Assembly: GCF_000378145.1 (NCBI RefSeq)
Contig: NZ_KB899278.1
Span: 248,001 to 312,000, forward strand
DNA length: 64,000 nt
DNA from: Saccharibacillus kuerlensis DSM 22868
GTDB lineage: Bacteria; Bacillota; Bacilli; Paenibacillales; Paenibacillaceae
Direction: 5' to 3'
Of the stretch, positions 16,887-25,090 are shown piece by piece. The notes beneath the pieces are model-generated. The model had not been told where the DNA came from and made no database searches. It worked only from the letters and a program-made list of their open reading frames with translations. A program made the translations under genes and the position numbers. Numbering within the stretch: position 1 is the stretch's first letter; each line of letters begins with the position of its first letter.

Positions 16887-18014
16887 TCAGTCTCCGCGGA
16901 AAGCTCGCTTCATCCGGTCGAAGAAAGACTGTTCATGCTCATGCGTATGTTCGCCGCTAAGGCCGGCGAATTGACGCAGCAGTTCTTTCTGTTCGTCGGT
17001 GATCTTGCTCGGCGTTACGACTACGACTTTGACATGCTGGTCGCCTTGTCCAGTACCTCGCAGACGTGGTACGCCTTTGCCTCTCAGTCGGAAATAAGTA
17101 CCGGTCTGAGTGCCAGCCGGGATCTTCAGCTTCACTTTCTCGGTCAGCGTCGGAATCTCGATTTCGTCGCCAAGAGCTGCCTGAGCAAACGTCAACGGCA
17201 CTTCGCAGAAGATATCGTCGCCTTCGCGGTCGAAGAATTCATCCTGCTTCACGCGGATCACGATATACAGATCGCCCGAAGGACCGCCTCGCAGACCACC
17301 GTCTCCTTCACCAGTCATGCGCAGTTGAGCACCATCGTCTACACCCGCAGGAATACGAATGTGTACTTTACGCTGTTTCTTCACATGGCCGCTGCCGCTG
17401 CATGTCGAGCACTTGTCTTTGATGATCTTGCCGCTGCCTGCACAGTTCGAACAAGCTCTGCGGTTAACCATACGACCGAACGGAGTGTTCTGCACGACTT
17501 CTTCCTGACCGCTGCCGTGGCAGACCGAGCAGACTTCTGGTTGAGTGCCTGGCTTAGCGCCGCTGCCATGACAGGTATCGCAGCTCTCGGTACGCGGAAT
17601 GGTAATATCCATCTCTTTACCGAATACTGCTTCCTTGAATTCCAAAGTCATCGTGTACTGCAGATCATTGCCCCGCTGTGGCGCGTTCGGATTGCGTGTT
17701 CTGCCTCCACCGCCTCCGCCGAAGAACATATCGAAGATATCGCTGAAGCCTCCGGCACCGCCGAAGTCGCCTGCGCCTCCGAAACCTTGAGTCGGGTCCT
17801 GATGACCGTATTGATCGTAACGGGCCCGCTTCTGTCCGTCGCTCAGCACGTCGTAAGCTTCTTTGACTTCCTTGAACTTCGTTTCGGCATCATCCGCCTT
17901 GTTGACGTCGGGATGATATTTGCGCGCCAGCTTGCGGTAAGCCGACTTGATATCCTGATCGCTCGCGCCTTTCTCGATGCCGAGCACCTCGTAATAATCG
18001 CGCTTGTCCGCCAT
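16887..18014 (-). CDS. dnaJ: chaperone protein DnaJ
   Basis: Hsp40 co-chaperone that delivers clients to DnaK and triggers its ATPase. The 375-residue protein has the J domain with the HPD motif (YHPDVNK) at about 33-35, a Gly/Phe-rich linker (residues about 75-110), and a zinc-finger region with four CxxCxGxG repeats ([32 protein letters not shown]), then the C-terminal substrate domains. It is last gene of the hrcA-grpE-dnaK-dnaJ operon, about 190 bases after dnaK, a gap containing a strong hairpin. Confidence 0.98.
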   Translation of the reverse strand: MADKRDYYEVLGIEKGASDQDIKSAYRKLARKYHPDVNKADDAETKFKEVKEAYDVLSDGQKRARYDQYGHQDPTQGFGGAGDFGGAGGFSDIFDMFFGGGGGGRTRNPNAPQRGNDLQYTMTLEFKEAVFGKEMDITIPRTESCDTCHGSGAKPGTQPEVCSVCHGSGQEEVVQNTPFGRMVNRRACSNCAGSGKIIKDKCSTCSGSGHVKKQRKVHIRIPAGVDDGAQLRMTGEGDGGLRGGPSGDLYIVIRVKQDEFFDREGDDIFCEVPLTFAQAALGDEIEIPTLTEKVKLKIPAGTQTGTYFRLRGKGVPRLRGTGQGDQHVKVVVVTPSKITDEQKELLRQFAGLSGEHTHEHEQSFFDRMKRAFRGD

Positions 18015-18093
18015 TGCTGTACTCCAACTCCTTTACGCTAAATAATCGTTTGCCCGGACGAAAGGCGGTATGCCGTCCCTTCACCCAAGAAAA

Positions 18094-18132
18094 GGGGAAG
18101 TCCGGTCCGGGATGACCCGGCCTGACCTCCCC
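18094..18132 (-). other. intercistronic hairpin between dnaK and dnaJ
   Basis: GGGGAAGTCCGGTCCGGG pairs with CCCGGCCTGACCTCCCC around an ATGA loop with a couple of mismatches. No T run follows. A second small hairpin (TCCGCC/GGCGGA) lies at 18144-18159. Such structures often set the DnaK:DnaJ ratio by protecting or cutting the mRNA. Confidence 0.55.
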
Positions 18133-18202
18133 CAGCCGGCCCGTCCGCCGGAAGGCGGAATCGGGCACATTTTCTATTCATGTTAAACGCTGTGGGCAGC
18201 GA

Positions 18203-20044
18203 TTAGTTTTTCTTGTCTTCGTCCACAACTTCATAATCGGCATCCACGACGTTGTCACGATTAGCCGAAGATGCTCCGGCCTCCGGTTCTCCGCCTTCAG
18301 CACCTGCTGCGTTAGCCTGCTCGTACAGTTTCACGGACAGCTGCTGGATGATCTCTGTCAGTTCTTCCGTAGCCGATTTGATCTCGTCTACATTGTCGCT
18401 TTCCAGCGACTTCTGAACTTTTTCCTTCGCCGCATTTGCTTTTTCGATCTCGGAAGCGTCGACTTTGTCGCCCAGATCCTTGATTGTCTTATCGACTTGG
18501 TATACAAGCTGATCCGCATTGTTTTTCGTCTCAACCAGTTCTTTGCGCTTCTTGTCTTCTTCCGCGTGCAGCTCGGCATCTTTCATCATCTGTTCGACTT
18601 CAGCGTCGCTCAAGCCGCTCGAAGATGTGATGGTGATCTTCTGGCTCTTTCCTGTGCCTTTGTCGGTTGCCGATACGTTAACGATACCGTTCGCATCGAT
18701 ATCGAAAGTAACTTCGATTTGCGGTACGCCGCGTGGTGCAAGCGGGATATCTCCCAGTGTGAAGCGTCCCAGCGTTTTGTTGCCGGCAGCCATTTCGCGC
18801 TCGCCCTGCAGAACGTGAATCTCAACGCTAGGCTGATTGTCGGCATAAGTCGAGAAGACCTGCGATTTGCTGGTTGGAATTGTTGTATTGCGTTCGATCA
18901 TTTTTGTGAAGACTCCGCCCGCTGTTTCGATACCGAGGGACAGAGGGGTAACGTCCAGCAGGACTACGTCTTTGACTTCGCCCGTCAGGACACCCGCTTG
19001 AACGGCTGCTCCCAGTGCGACAACTTCGTCCGGGTTAACGCCTTTATGAGGATCTTTGCCAGTCAGCTTTTTGATTGCTTCTTGCACAGCCGGAATACGA
19101 GTCGAACCGCCGACCAAAACGACTTTGTCGATCTCGTTTGCCGACAGACCGGAGTCTTTCATCGCCTGGCGAGTCGGAGCAAGCGTACGCTCTACGAGTG
19201 CTGCGGAAATTTCTTCGAATTTGGCACGGGTCAGGTTGACTTCCAAGTGCTGAGGCACTCCGTCGACCATCGTGATGAACGGCAGCGAAATGGTTGTCGT
19301 CATAACACCCGACAATTCTTTTTTCGCTTTTTCGGCTGCGTCTTTCAGACGCTGTACAGCAGCTTTATCCTTGCTCAGGTCTACGCCCTGCTCTTTTTTG
19401 AATTCGGCTACCAGGTAGTCGATGATGACTTGGTCGAAGTCGTCACCGCCGAGGTGGTTGTCGCCGCTTGTTGCTTTAACTTCAAAGAAGCCGTCGCCCA
19501 GTTCAAGGATCGAGACGTCGAATGTACCGCCGCCAAGGTCATAAACGAGGATCGTTTGATCTTCCGATTTCTCCAGGCCGTAAGCCAGTGCCGCAGCCGT
19601 AGGCTCGTTGACGATACGCAGCACTTCGAGGCCCGCGATTTTGCCCGCATCCTTCGTCGCTTGACGCTGAGCGTCATTGAAGTATGCCGGAACGGTGATA
19701 ACCGCCTGCGTTACCGGTTGACCCAGGTAAGCTTCGGCATCGGATTTCAGCTTTTGTAGAATCATTGCCGAAATTTCTTGCGCTGTGTAGTCTTTGCCTT
19801 CGATCGTTTCTTTGTGATTCGTGCCCATGTGACGTTTGATCGAAGCGATCGTACGGTCCGGGTTCGTGATGGCTTGGCGTTTAGCCGTTTCGCCGACGAT
19901 ACGCTCGCCGTCTTTCTTGAAACCTACGACCGAAGGGGTCGTGCGCGCGCCTTCCGGGTTAGGAATAACGACGGCTTCGCCGCCCTCCATAACAGCCACG
20001 CAAGAGTTGGTCGTGCCAAGGTCGATACCGATTACTCTACTCAC
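18203..20044 (-). CDS. dnaK: chaperone protein DnaK (Hsp70)
   Basis: ATP-driven Hsp70 chaperone, 613 residues. The ATPase domain begins [13 protein letters not shown] and includes [30 protein letters not shown] and [13 protein letters not shown]; the linker [14 protein letters not shown] leads to the substrate-binding domain, and the C-terminus ends in an acidic tail ([13 protein letters not shown]). The start is GTG after AAGGAGG. It is the third gene of the HrcA-controlled operon. Confidence 0.99.
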   Translation of the reverse strand: MSRVIGIDLGTTNSCVAVMEGGEAVVIPNPEGARTTPSVVGFKKDGERIVGETAKRQAITNPDRTIASIKRHMGTNHKETIEGKDYTAQEISAMILQKLKSDAEAYLGQPVTQAVITVPAYFNDAQRQATKDAGKIAGLEVLRIVNEPTAAALAYGLEKSEDQTILVYDLGGGTFDVSILELGDGFFEVKATSGDNHLGGDDFDQVIIDYLVAEFKKEQGVDLSKDKAAVQRLKDAAEKAKKELSGVMTTTISLPFITMVDGVPQHLEVNLTRAKFEEISAALVERTLAPTRQAMKDSGLSANEIDKVVLVGGSTRIPAVQEAIKKLTGKDPHKGVNPDEVVALGAAVQAGVLTGEVKDVVLLDVTPLSLGIETAGGVFTKMIERNTTIPTSKSQVFSTYADNQPSVEIHVLQGEREMAAGNKTLGRFTLGDIPLAPRGVPQIEVTFDIDANGIVNVSATDKGTGKSQKITITSSSGLSDAEVEQMMKDAELHAEEDKKRKELVETKNNADQLVYQVDKTIKDLGDKVDASEIEKANAAKEKVQKSLESDNVDEIKSATEELTEIIQQLSVKLYEQANAAGAEGGEPEAGASSANRDNVVDADYEVVDEDKKN

Positions 20045-20181
20045 AGTGAATATCCTCCTTAAAAGATACGGTTAATTTTAAAATAAAGTTAACTTGCGTT
20101 TGTCATACGTGCGTTCGTCCCTGCTTTATGGACTCTACGCTCTATCATAACGGTTTAGGGCGAGTTTTCAAACCCGCCGAT

Positions 20182-20778
20182 TTAACCGCTGACTTTCACC
20201 ATCGCCGGACGAAGCACTTTGTCTTTCAGCATGTAGCCCTTTTGAAGCTCTTCGACTACGATACCTTCTTCATGCTCGTCGCTCTCTACCTGCATAACCG
20301 CCTGGTGGAATTCCGGATTGAACGGCTGTCCAACCGTCTCCATTGCTGTCAGGCCTTCAGCCTGAAGAACGTTCTCAAATTGGCGATAAATCATCTCTAC
20401 GCCCTTAACAAACGATTCAGAACCCTCGACTTCCGGACGAGTATCCAGCGCACGTCCGAAGTTGTCGACGATCGGCAGCAGCTCGGAAATCAATTTGGAT
20501 GAAGCGTATTTCCCTAATTCTTCCTTTTCCCGAATGGTCCGCTTGCGGAAGTTATCGAAATCAGCCTGTGAACGGGCAAGACGCTGCATGTAGTCCTCAG
20601 ACTGCGCTGTCAGTGCGGCAACTCGTTCTTGAAGCTGTTCCGCACTTTCCTGAGAAACCTGCTCTGCGCCAACCTCAGCATTGATGTCCTGCTTCATTTC
20701 TTCGGCTGCTTGTGCATCCTGTTGTTCTTCCATAACTTCTGTTTCGTTTTCTGTCTGCATCGACTGCTCTTTACTCAA
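20182..20778 (-). CDS. grpE: nucleotide exchange factor GrpE
   Basis: Releases ADP from DnaK. The 198-residue protein has an acidic, low-complexity N-terminus, a long coiled coil (about 45-110, including YMQRLARSQADFDNFRKRT) and a C-terminal beta domain with the family motif GFNPEFHQAV-like PFNPEFHQAVMQV. The start appears to be TTG at 20778, ten bases after AAGGAGG; the next in-frame ATG (MQTENETE) lacks a site. Second gene of the operon. Confidence 0.97.
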   Translation of the reverse strand: MSKEQSMQTENETEVMEEQQDAQAAEEMKQDINAEVGAEQVSQESAEQLQERVAALTAQSEDYMQRLARSQADFDNFRKRTIREKEELGKYASSKLISELLPIVDNFGRALDTRPEVEGSESFVKGVEMIYRQFENVLQAEGLTAMETVGQPFNPEFHQAVMQVESDEHEEGIVVEELQKGYMLKDKVLRPAMVKVSG

Positions 20779-20939
20779 GATGCATTCACCTCCTTATATG
20801 GATCAAACGGGTACTTGAAGACCATCGGTCTCCTTAGTCTTTACCCGCTGAAAAAACACGGAACCTTGCGGCTTGAAGAAAAAGGATTGCTGTAGGAGTT
20901 GATCGACTGTTGTTCTTGATCAAAACACGTTAAACGGCA

Positions 20940-21968
20940 TCAAGCTCCGTAACGTCCCGCAAGTGCCCGACTCATTGCACGCGACAGCAGGTCGAGCGTT
21001 CCGATAACTTTAGCATATTCCATCCTTGTCGGACCAAGAATTCCGATTGTACCGAATGCTTCGCCTTCAAGCGAATAGGTAGCTGTAATCAGACTGCAGT
21101 TTGCAAACGCCTGATGTACATTCTCGCTGCCGATCCGTACTTGAATCCCTCTCTGCTCGGAGTTCAGCAAACGCATTAAAGTCGGTGTTTCCTCCAGCAG
21201 ATCGAGCACGGTCTTCAATTTACCGATGTCCTTGAATTCCGGCTGAATCAACATGTTGGTCGTTCCGCTCAGGAACACTTTCGGGTCTTTGCCTCTCGCT
21301 AGGGAGTCGTCGAGCAGCTTCATCAGTTCCTCATAATGCTCGGCGTGACGCTGAATTTCTTGTCCGATTTCCGAATAGAGCCGCGCCTTCAATCGATGCA
21401 TCGGCACACCTGCCAGTCTGGCGTTAAGCAGGTTGGCCATCTGCTCCATGTCGGATGCGGATACGCCCTGCGGAATCGAAACCGTCTTGTTCTCCACTTC
21501 GCCGGTGCTGGTAACGATAATCGCAACCGCCGTCGTCTCGTTCAACGGAAGCAGTTGAAAATGTCGCAGCGAAGTATTGAACTTCTCCGGTCCGAGCAGG
21601 ATCGACGTATAGTTGGTCATCGAAGCCAGGATCGTTCCGGCGTGCTGAATAACTTCTTCCACAGCGCTCAGCTTTTCGGCAGCGAGCTGCTTGAACAGCT
21701 TGAGGTCTTCCGCCTTCAATGGCTTGAGAGGCGCAAGATGATCGACATAATACCGGTATCCTTTATTGGAAGGAATGCGTCCCGCCGACGTATGCGGCTG
21801 TTCCAGAAATCCCAGCTCTTCCAAATCCGCCATTTCGTTGCGAATGGTTGCCGGGCTGAACGCCACATCGCCTCTCTTGGAGATGCTGCGGGATCCGACC
21901 GGTTCGGCACAACGGATGTAGTCGTCCACAATAGCGTTCAAAATCATGCTCTGACGTTCGCTTAACAC
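20940..21968 (-). CDS. hrcA: heat-inducible transcriptional repressor HrcA
   Basis: Represses the dnaK operon by binding CIRCE; activity depends on GroEL. The 342-residue protein starts with the winged-helix part (VDDYIRCAEPVGSRSI, FSPATIRNEMADLEELGFL, PHTSAGRIPSNKGYRYYVD) and continues into the GAF-like HrcA domain. The start is GTG after CAGGAGGGG. The CIRCE operator lies 50 bases upstream, so the operon is autoregulated. Confidence 0.98.
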   Translation of the reverse strand: MLSERQSMILNAIVDDYIRCAEPVGSRSISKRGDVAFSPATIRNEMADLEELGFLEQPHTSAGRIPSNKGYRYYVDHLAPLKPLKAEDLKLFKQLAAEKLSAVEEVIQHAGTILASMTNYTSILLGPEKFNTSLRHFQLLPLNETTAVAIIVTSTGEVENKTVSIPQGVSASDMEQMANLLNARLAGVPMHRLKARLYSEIGQEIQRHAEHYEELMKLLDDSLARGKDPKVFLSGTTNMLIQPEFKDIGKLKTVLDLLEETPTLMRLLNSEQRGIQVRIGSENVHQAFANCSLITATYSLEGEAFGTIGILGPTRMEYAKVIGTLDLLSRAMSRALAGRYGA

Positions 21969-22017
21969 GAGATCCCCTCCTGTCCGGATCGATATGAGCC
22001 AATCGGAATCTGTCCCG

Positions 22018-22044
22018 TTAGCACTCTATTCAAATGAGTGCTAA
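22018..22044 (-). promoter_or_regulatory. CIRCE operator of the hrcA-grpE-dnaK-dnaJ operon
   Basis: TTAGCACTC, nine bases, GAGTGCTAA: a perfect match to the CIRCE consensus, located between the promoter and the hrcA start. Confidence 0.98.
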
Positions 22045-22062
22045 ACTCTACTACAAAAATAC

Positions 22063-22095
22063 CAAACCGGACTCGACATTGTCAAGTTCGGTTTG
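22063..22095 (-). promoter_or_regulatory. hairpin that is both argA-like terminator and hrcA -35 region
   Basis: CAAACCGGACTCGACA and TGTCAAGTTCGGTTTG pair at 15 of 16 positions in RNA. Read leftwards it begins seven bases after the stop of the acetyltransferase gene and runs into GTATTTTTG, so it can act as that gene's terminator. The -35 box TTGACA (22085-22080) of the hrcA promoter lies inside it; the likely -10 is the TATTTT about 17-18 bases further on. Confidence 0.6.
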
Positions 22096-22102
22096 GCGCT
22101 GT

Positions 22103-22573
22103 TCAGCCGATGATTTTCAAGACCGCGATTTCATCGCAGCGGTCGCGTTTGGGACAATGTATGCAGTCGGTCCAGACTTTTTCCGGAAATACGTCCATAG
22201 GAACAACAGTAAAGCCGTTCTTCACGAAAAAAGAAACTTCGTAAGTCAAAGCTATAATCTTCGGTATTCCCTGCTCGATCGCAAGTTCAATCAAACGATC
22301 AACCAGCTTGGATCCGACCCCTTTCCCCTGATTGCCTTCCATAATGCCGAGCGAGCGAATCTCTACCAGATCCGGGCCCAGCAAACATAAGGAGCCGCAG
22401 CCGATCACCCTGCCATCTTCCTCCGCTACGACAAAATTGTCGATTTGGCGCCGTAGTACTTCTCTGGAACGCGGAAGCATAATTGCCCTGCGGGCATATT
22501 CTTCAATCATGAGATACAAAGGTTCAACATCTTCCAAAGTCGCTTGTCTGCATACAACGGTAACGGCGGGCAC
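22103..22573 (-). CDS. GNAT acetyltransferase, probable short-form N-acetylglutamate synthase (ArgA-like)
   Basis: A 156-residue GCN5-type acetyltransferase. The acetyl-CoA loop is seen in GNQGKGVGSKLVDRLIE, with the preceding EIRSLGI strand. The C-terminal VSFFVKNGFTVVPMDVFPEKVWTDC region followed by CIHCPKRDRCDEIAV is characteristic of short stand-alone N-acetylglutamate synthases (first step of arginine synthesis) and not of ordinary GNATs; the cysteine cluster is the key clue. Start: GTG at 22573, eight bases after GGGAGGTG; the longer frame to 22621 has no site. It is a single-gene unit with its own promoter; a degenerate ArgR-like operator overlaps it. Function in arginine synthesis is inferred. 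Confidence 0.8.
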   Translation of the reverse strand: MPAVTVVCRQATLEDVEPLYLMIEEYARRAIMLPRSREVLRRQIDNFVVAEEDGRVIGCGSLCLLGPDLVEIRSLGIMEGNQGKGVGSKLVDRLIELAIEQGIPKIIALTYEVSFFVKNGFTVVPMDVFPEKVWTDCIHCPKRDRCDEIAVLKIIG

Positions 22574-22643
22574 CGGCCGTTCACCTCCCTGTTCGTTATA
22601 TGACGCATATGCATCATTCACCGGATTAGTTTTCGATTGGATA

Positions 22644-22672
22644 AATATACATCAATACGCATACTTTTTCAA
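22644..22672 (-). promoter_or_regulatory. promoter of the ArgA-like gene, with possible ARG box
   Basis: TTGAAA at 22672-22667, a 17-base spacer and TATATT at 22649-22644, read leftwards. The spacer and -10 contain TATGCGTATTGATGTATA, which fits the 18-bp ArgR/AhrC consensus at most but not all fixed positions. Confidence 0.5.
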
Positions 22673-22828
22673 TACTTTTACACAGCGAAAATATAAAATT
22701 TTACAATCCGAAATAAAGCTTCTACTTCCCTGACTTTTACCCACTGGGTAGAATAATTAACAGCAGGATAGCAGGGTAAACATTTAATTCCAGCCGATTG
22801 AGCTCCGGGGAAATTACCGTAAACAGCA

Positions 22829-22854
22829 CAAAAAGACCAGCTCTCGCCGGTCTT
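22829..22854 (-). terminator. terminator downstream of hemW
   Basis: AAGACC-GGC, GAGA tetraloop, GCTGGTCTT followed by TTTTT when read leftwards, about 150 bases after the hemW stop. The rest of the 22574-22999 gap holds only the promoter above and AT-rich sequence with no frame I can support. Confidence 0.75.
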
Positions 22855-22999
22855 CATCAGTCCTTTTTTAATTAAACTTTATTCATTCCACTGTATTTAA
22901 CGGCTTTGTCAAATTCAAAGTATTTAACAGATCCGTTCAAATTCAAATCTATTCGTTTCAAATCAGTCCGTATCCGAAAAAACGATGCTGCTCAGATCC

Positions 23000-24187
23000 T
23001 TACGCTTCGACCGTCAAATATCCGATAAATTCGCCAAATACGTCGTTCCCGAACAAAATCCCTTTTTCGCTTAACTTATAGCCTTCCATATCGCTGCGGC
23101 GTTCGATCAGCCCCAAATTCATCATTTTTGTAAGCGGAGTCTCGAATATTTCTTCTACGGTTACGCCGAACTGTTCGCGAAAACGCCCGCTCTCCATACC
23201 GTCCAGCATACGCAGGCCGACCATCATGAAGTCTTCCATCGCTTCTTCACGCGGAACTTCGAACGCTTCAAGTCTTGGCAGCCCTTTCGCCGCCGCTTCA
23301 TTATATGGATTGACGCCTTTGATGTTAATATGACGCTGTCGTCCAACATATCCGTGTGCGCCTGCGCCGAAGCCGTAATAATCTTCGTTTTTCCAATAGG
23401 TGATATTGTGACGGCTTTCTTTGCCCGGTTTGGCGAAGTTGCTGATCTCATATTGTTTATAACCTGCGCCCCGCATCCGGTCCATCAGCAGCTTGTACAT
23501 CGCCAGTTCGTCGTCTTCGTTTGGAAGCGGCAGTTTGTTTTTGTTAAACAGTGTATGGAACAGCGTATTTTCTTCTACTTTAAGACTGTAAATAGAATAA
23601 TGCGGCAGATCGAGCTCCAGCGCCCGCGTAATACTTTCATCCAACATCTCGACGGTCTGATTCGGTAGACCGAACATCAGGTCGATCGACAGATTGTTCA
23701 AACCGGTCTTTCGTGCATTTTCGAGCGAGCGATATACGTCGTCCGTATTGTGAATGCGTCCAATCTCGCCCAGCAAGCTGTTCTGGAAAGCCTGTACACC
23801 GAAGCTGACCCGATTGACGCCGCCGTCTTTCATGACTTTCATTTTGTCGAGATCGGTCGTTCCAGGATTGGCTTCCATCGAAAATTCGATATCTGGGGAC
23901 CAATTCGGGAAATGTTTGCGTACAGATGCCAGGAAAAACTCCATCTCATCCGGCTTCAGAACGGTAGGCGTCCCTCCGCCGACGAAAATGGTCTTGATGA
24001 CGCCAGGTGGAGTAATGGCAACCGTCTGCTCCATTTCCCGATCCAGCGCACGCAGATAGTCCATTACCGGCTGATCTTTGAGTACATATGAGTTGAAATC
24101 ACAGTAAAAGCATTTATTCGTGCAAAACGGAATATGAATATAGACGGCTTCCGGCGCGGCCGGGGTCCGATTGAGTTCTGTAGTCAT
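23000..24187 (-). CDS. hemW: radical SAM heme chaperone HemW
   Basis: HemW-type protein (formerly called oxygen-independent coproporphyrinogen oxidase-like), which binds heme and a 4Fe-4S cluster and is thought to insert heme into target enzymes. It has 395 residues. The cluster motif CTNKCFYCDF lies at about 22-31, followed by VGGGTPTVL, SMEANPGT and GVQAFQ, and the C-terminal HemN domain. Start ATG at 24187 follows GGAGG. It keeps its Firmicutes position between lepA and hrcA. HemW lacks the extra cysteine of true HemN, as seen here. Confidence 0.95.
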   Translation of the reverse strand: MTTELNRTPAAPEAVYIHIPFCTNKCFYCDFNSYVLKDQPVMDYLRALDREMEQTVAITPPGVIKTIFVGGGTPTVLKPDEMEFFLASVRKHFPNWSPDIEFSMEANPGTTDLDKMKVMKDGGVNRVSFGVQAFQNSLLGEIGRIHNTDDVYRSLENARKTGLNNLSIDLMFGLPNQTVEMLDESITRALELDLPHYSIYSLKVEENTLFHTLFNKNKLPLPNEDDELAMYKLLMDRMRGAGYKQYEISNFAKPGKESRHNITYWKNEDYYGFGAGAHGYVGRQRHINIKGVNPYNEAAAKGLPRLEAFEVPREEAMEDFMMVGLRMLDGMESGRFREQFGVTVEEIFETPLTKMMNLGLIERRSDMEGYKLSEKGILFGNDVFGEFIGYLTVEA

Positions 24188-24239
24188 GGGTGAAGCCTCC
24201 TAATATAAGAGGCGCCGGGGACGCTTTGAGAGGCGCTGC

Positions 24240-24350
24240 GAGAGAAGGAGACTTCGATCGCCGCTAAAATCGGATTTTTATTATATGAAAGACTCAAAGG
24301 TTAAAATCCAATTTTAGATGCGAACGCTCCGCTTCTCCGTTTCCCTCCTC
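24240..24350. repeat. long imperfect inverted repeat upstream of hemW
   Basis: CTAAAATCGGATTTTTA at 24264-24280 pairs with TTAAAATCCAATTTTAG at 24301-24317 (15 of 17), and the flanks GAGAAGGAGACTTCGATCGC and GCGAACGCTCCGCTTCTC also pair imperfectly. The whole could fold as a hairpin of about 110 nt with a 20-nt loop. Confidence 0.6.
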
Positions 24351-24392
24351 CTTCCGCTAACCTAGGCGCGTAAAAGTGGGTGAAAAAGATGG

Positions 24393-24502
24393 CCTTGCTG
24401 CGCGGCGGTGAAAAGCGATTTAAAAGAAAACATCGGTTTGTCTAATTATGAAAAGGTCGTAAAACCGAGCTTTAGGCTGCTTTTCTACGGCGCGCGAGAA
24501 GG
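24393..24502. repeat. second long imperfect inverted repeat in the hemW-lepA gap
   Basis: CCTTGCTGCGCGGCGGTGAA (from 24393) pairs imperfectly with the segment ending CGCGCGAGAAGG at 24502; inner segments ATCGGTTT and AAACCGA pair as well. Overall a hairpin of about 110 nt with an AT-rich loop. Confidence 0.55.
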
Positions 24503-24551
24503 GCAATAGGTTATAGAAACAGATTCATCGCAAAAGACCCTAAATCTTCAA

Positions 24552-24582
24552 AAAGGAAAGCCGGAATCCGGCTTTCCTTTTC
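24552..24582. terminator. palindromic terminator-like hairpin
   Basis: AAAAGGAAAGCCGGA is followed almost directly by its complement TCCGGCTTTCCTTTT. A and T runs at both ends allow use in either direction, but no gene ends nearby, the closest stop being lepA at 25084. Confidence 0.6.
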
Positions 24583-24690
24583 GATAAATTCAACAAGAGC
24601 AAAAGCAAATATGATCGTTCTTCCCATATTCGTTACAATTTAGAGCAGAGCCTCAAACATGTTCTTCTGAACATATCCGTGTCTTCACAA

Positions 24691-24787
24691 ACAAGGTGTT
24701 ATCTCTAACGGGCACAACGTTCTATTCCAATGGAAACAAGCTTTTATCCCTAAAGAGAACAAGGTTTCAACTTCAAGGGGACAGGCC
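24691..24787. repeat. phased degenerate direct repeats, 22-23 bp
   Basis: The motif ACAA(G/C), followed by a similar T-rich then C/A/G-rich segment, begins at 24691, 24714, 24736 and 24759, with a trace at 24781. Spacings alternate 23, 22, 23, 22. The best units are ACAAGCTTTTATCCCTAAAG and ACAAGGTTTCAACTTCAAGG. No CRISPR-like spacer/repeat structure. Confidence 0.55.
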
Positions 24788-24815
24788 TATTATAAAGGCC
24801 GCATCCCCTTCTTTG
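24775..24815 (-). terminator. hairpin downstream of lepA
   Basis: AAGGGGA...GGCCT and AGGCC..TCCCCTT pair around a TTATAAT loop. Read leftwards it lies about 270 bases after the lepA stop; the T run is weak. Confidence 0.4.
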
Positions 24816-24858
24816 CTTTTACGCTTTTACGCTTCCCTACTCCCCCCAAAAGCCGGAA

Positions 24859-25090
24859 GAATAGGCTTGGAGGACCAGCCCGGCGTATGCGGACGTGCAC
24901 TCCGGGAAGGGAAAAGGGGACGAAGCGAAGAGCGGAGCGGCCGCATTCGGAAATCGGGAAATCCACCTTATCAAACTTTCAATCAAATTTCCCGATTCCA
25001 ACGGCGGCTGAGCTCGAACCCTTTTCGCCCCCGACCGAGGCACACTCCCCGCATACGAACCGCCGGCGTCTCCGAAAAGAAGCCTATTCG
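24859..25090. repeat. about 230-bp imperfect palindrome that includes the lepA stop codon
   Basis: The right arm, read leftwards from the lepA stop (GAATAGGCTT), matches the inverted left arm starting at 24859 along about 100 bases with small gaps. Shared blocks, in order: GAATAGGCTT, CCGGC, GTATGCGG, AAAAGGG, GCCGC and TCGGGAAAT. The loop is about 25 bases around 24965-24990. No protein is encoded in the left arm. Confidence 0.65.

Noticed and set aside
18497-19759. 420-codon plus-strand frame
   Set aside because: Antisense shadow of dnaK, with Phe/Arg/Cys-rich meaningless composition.
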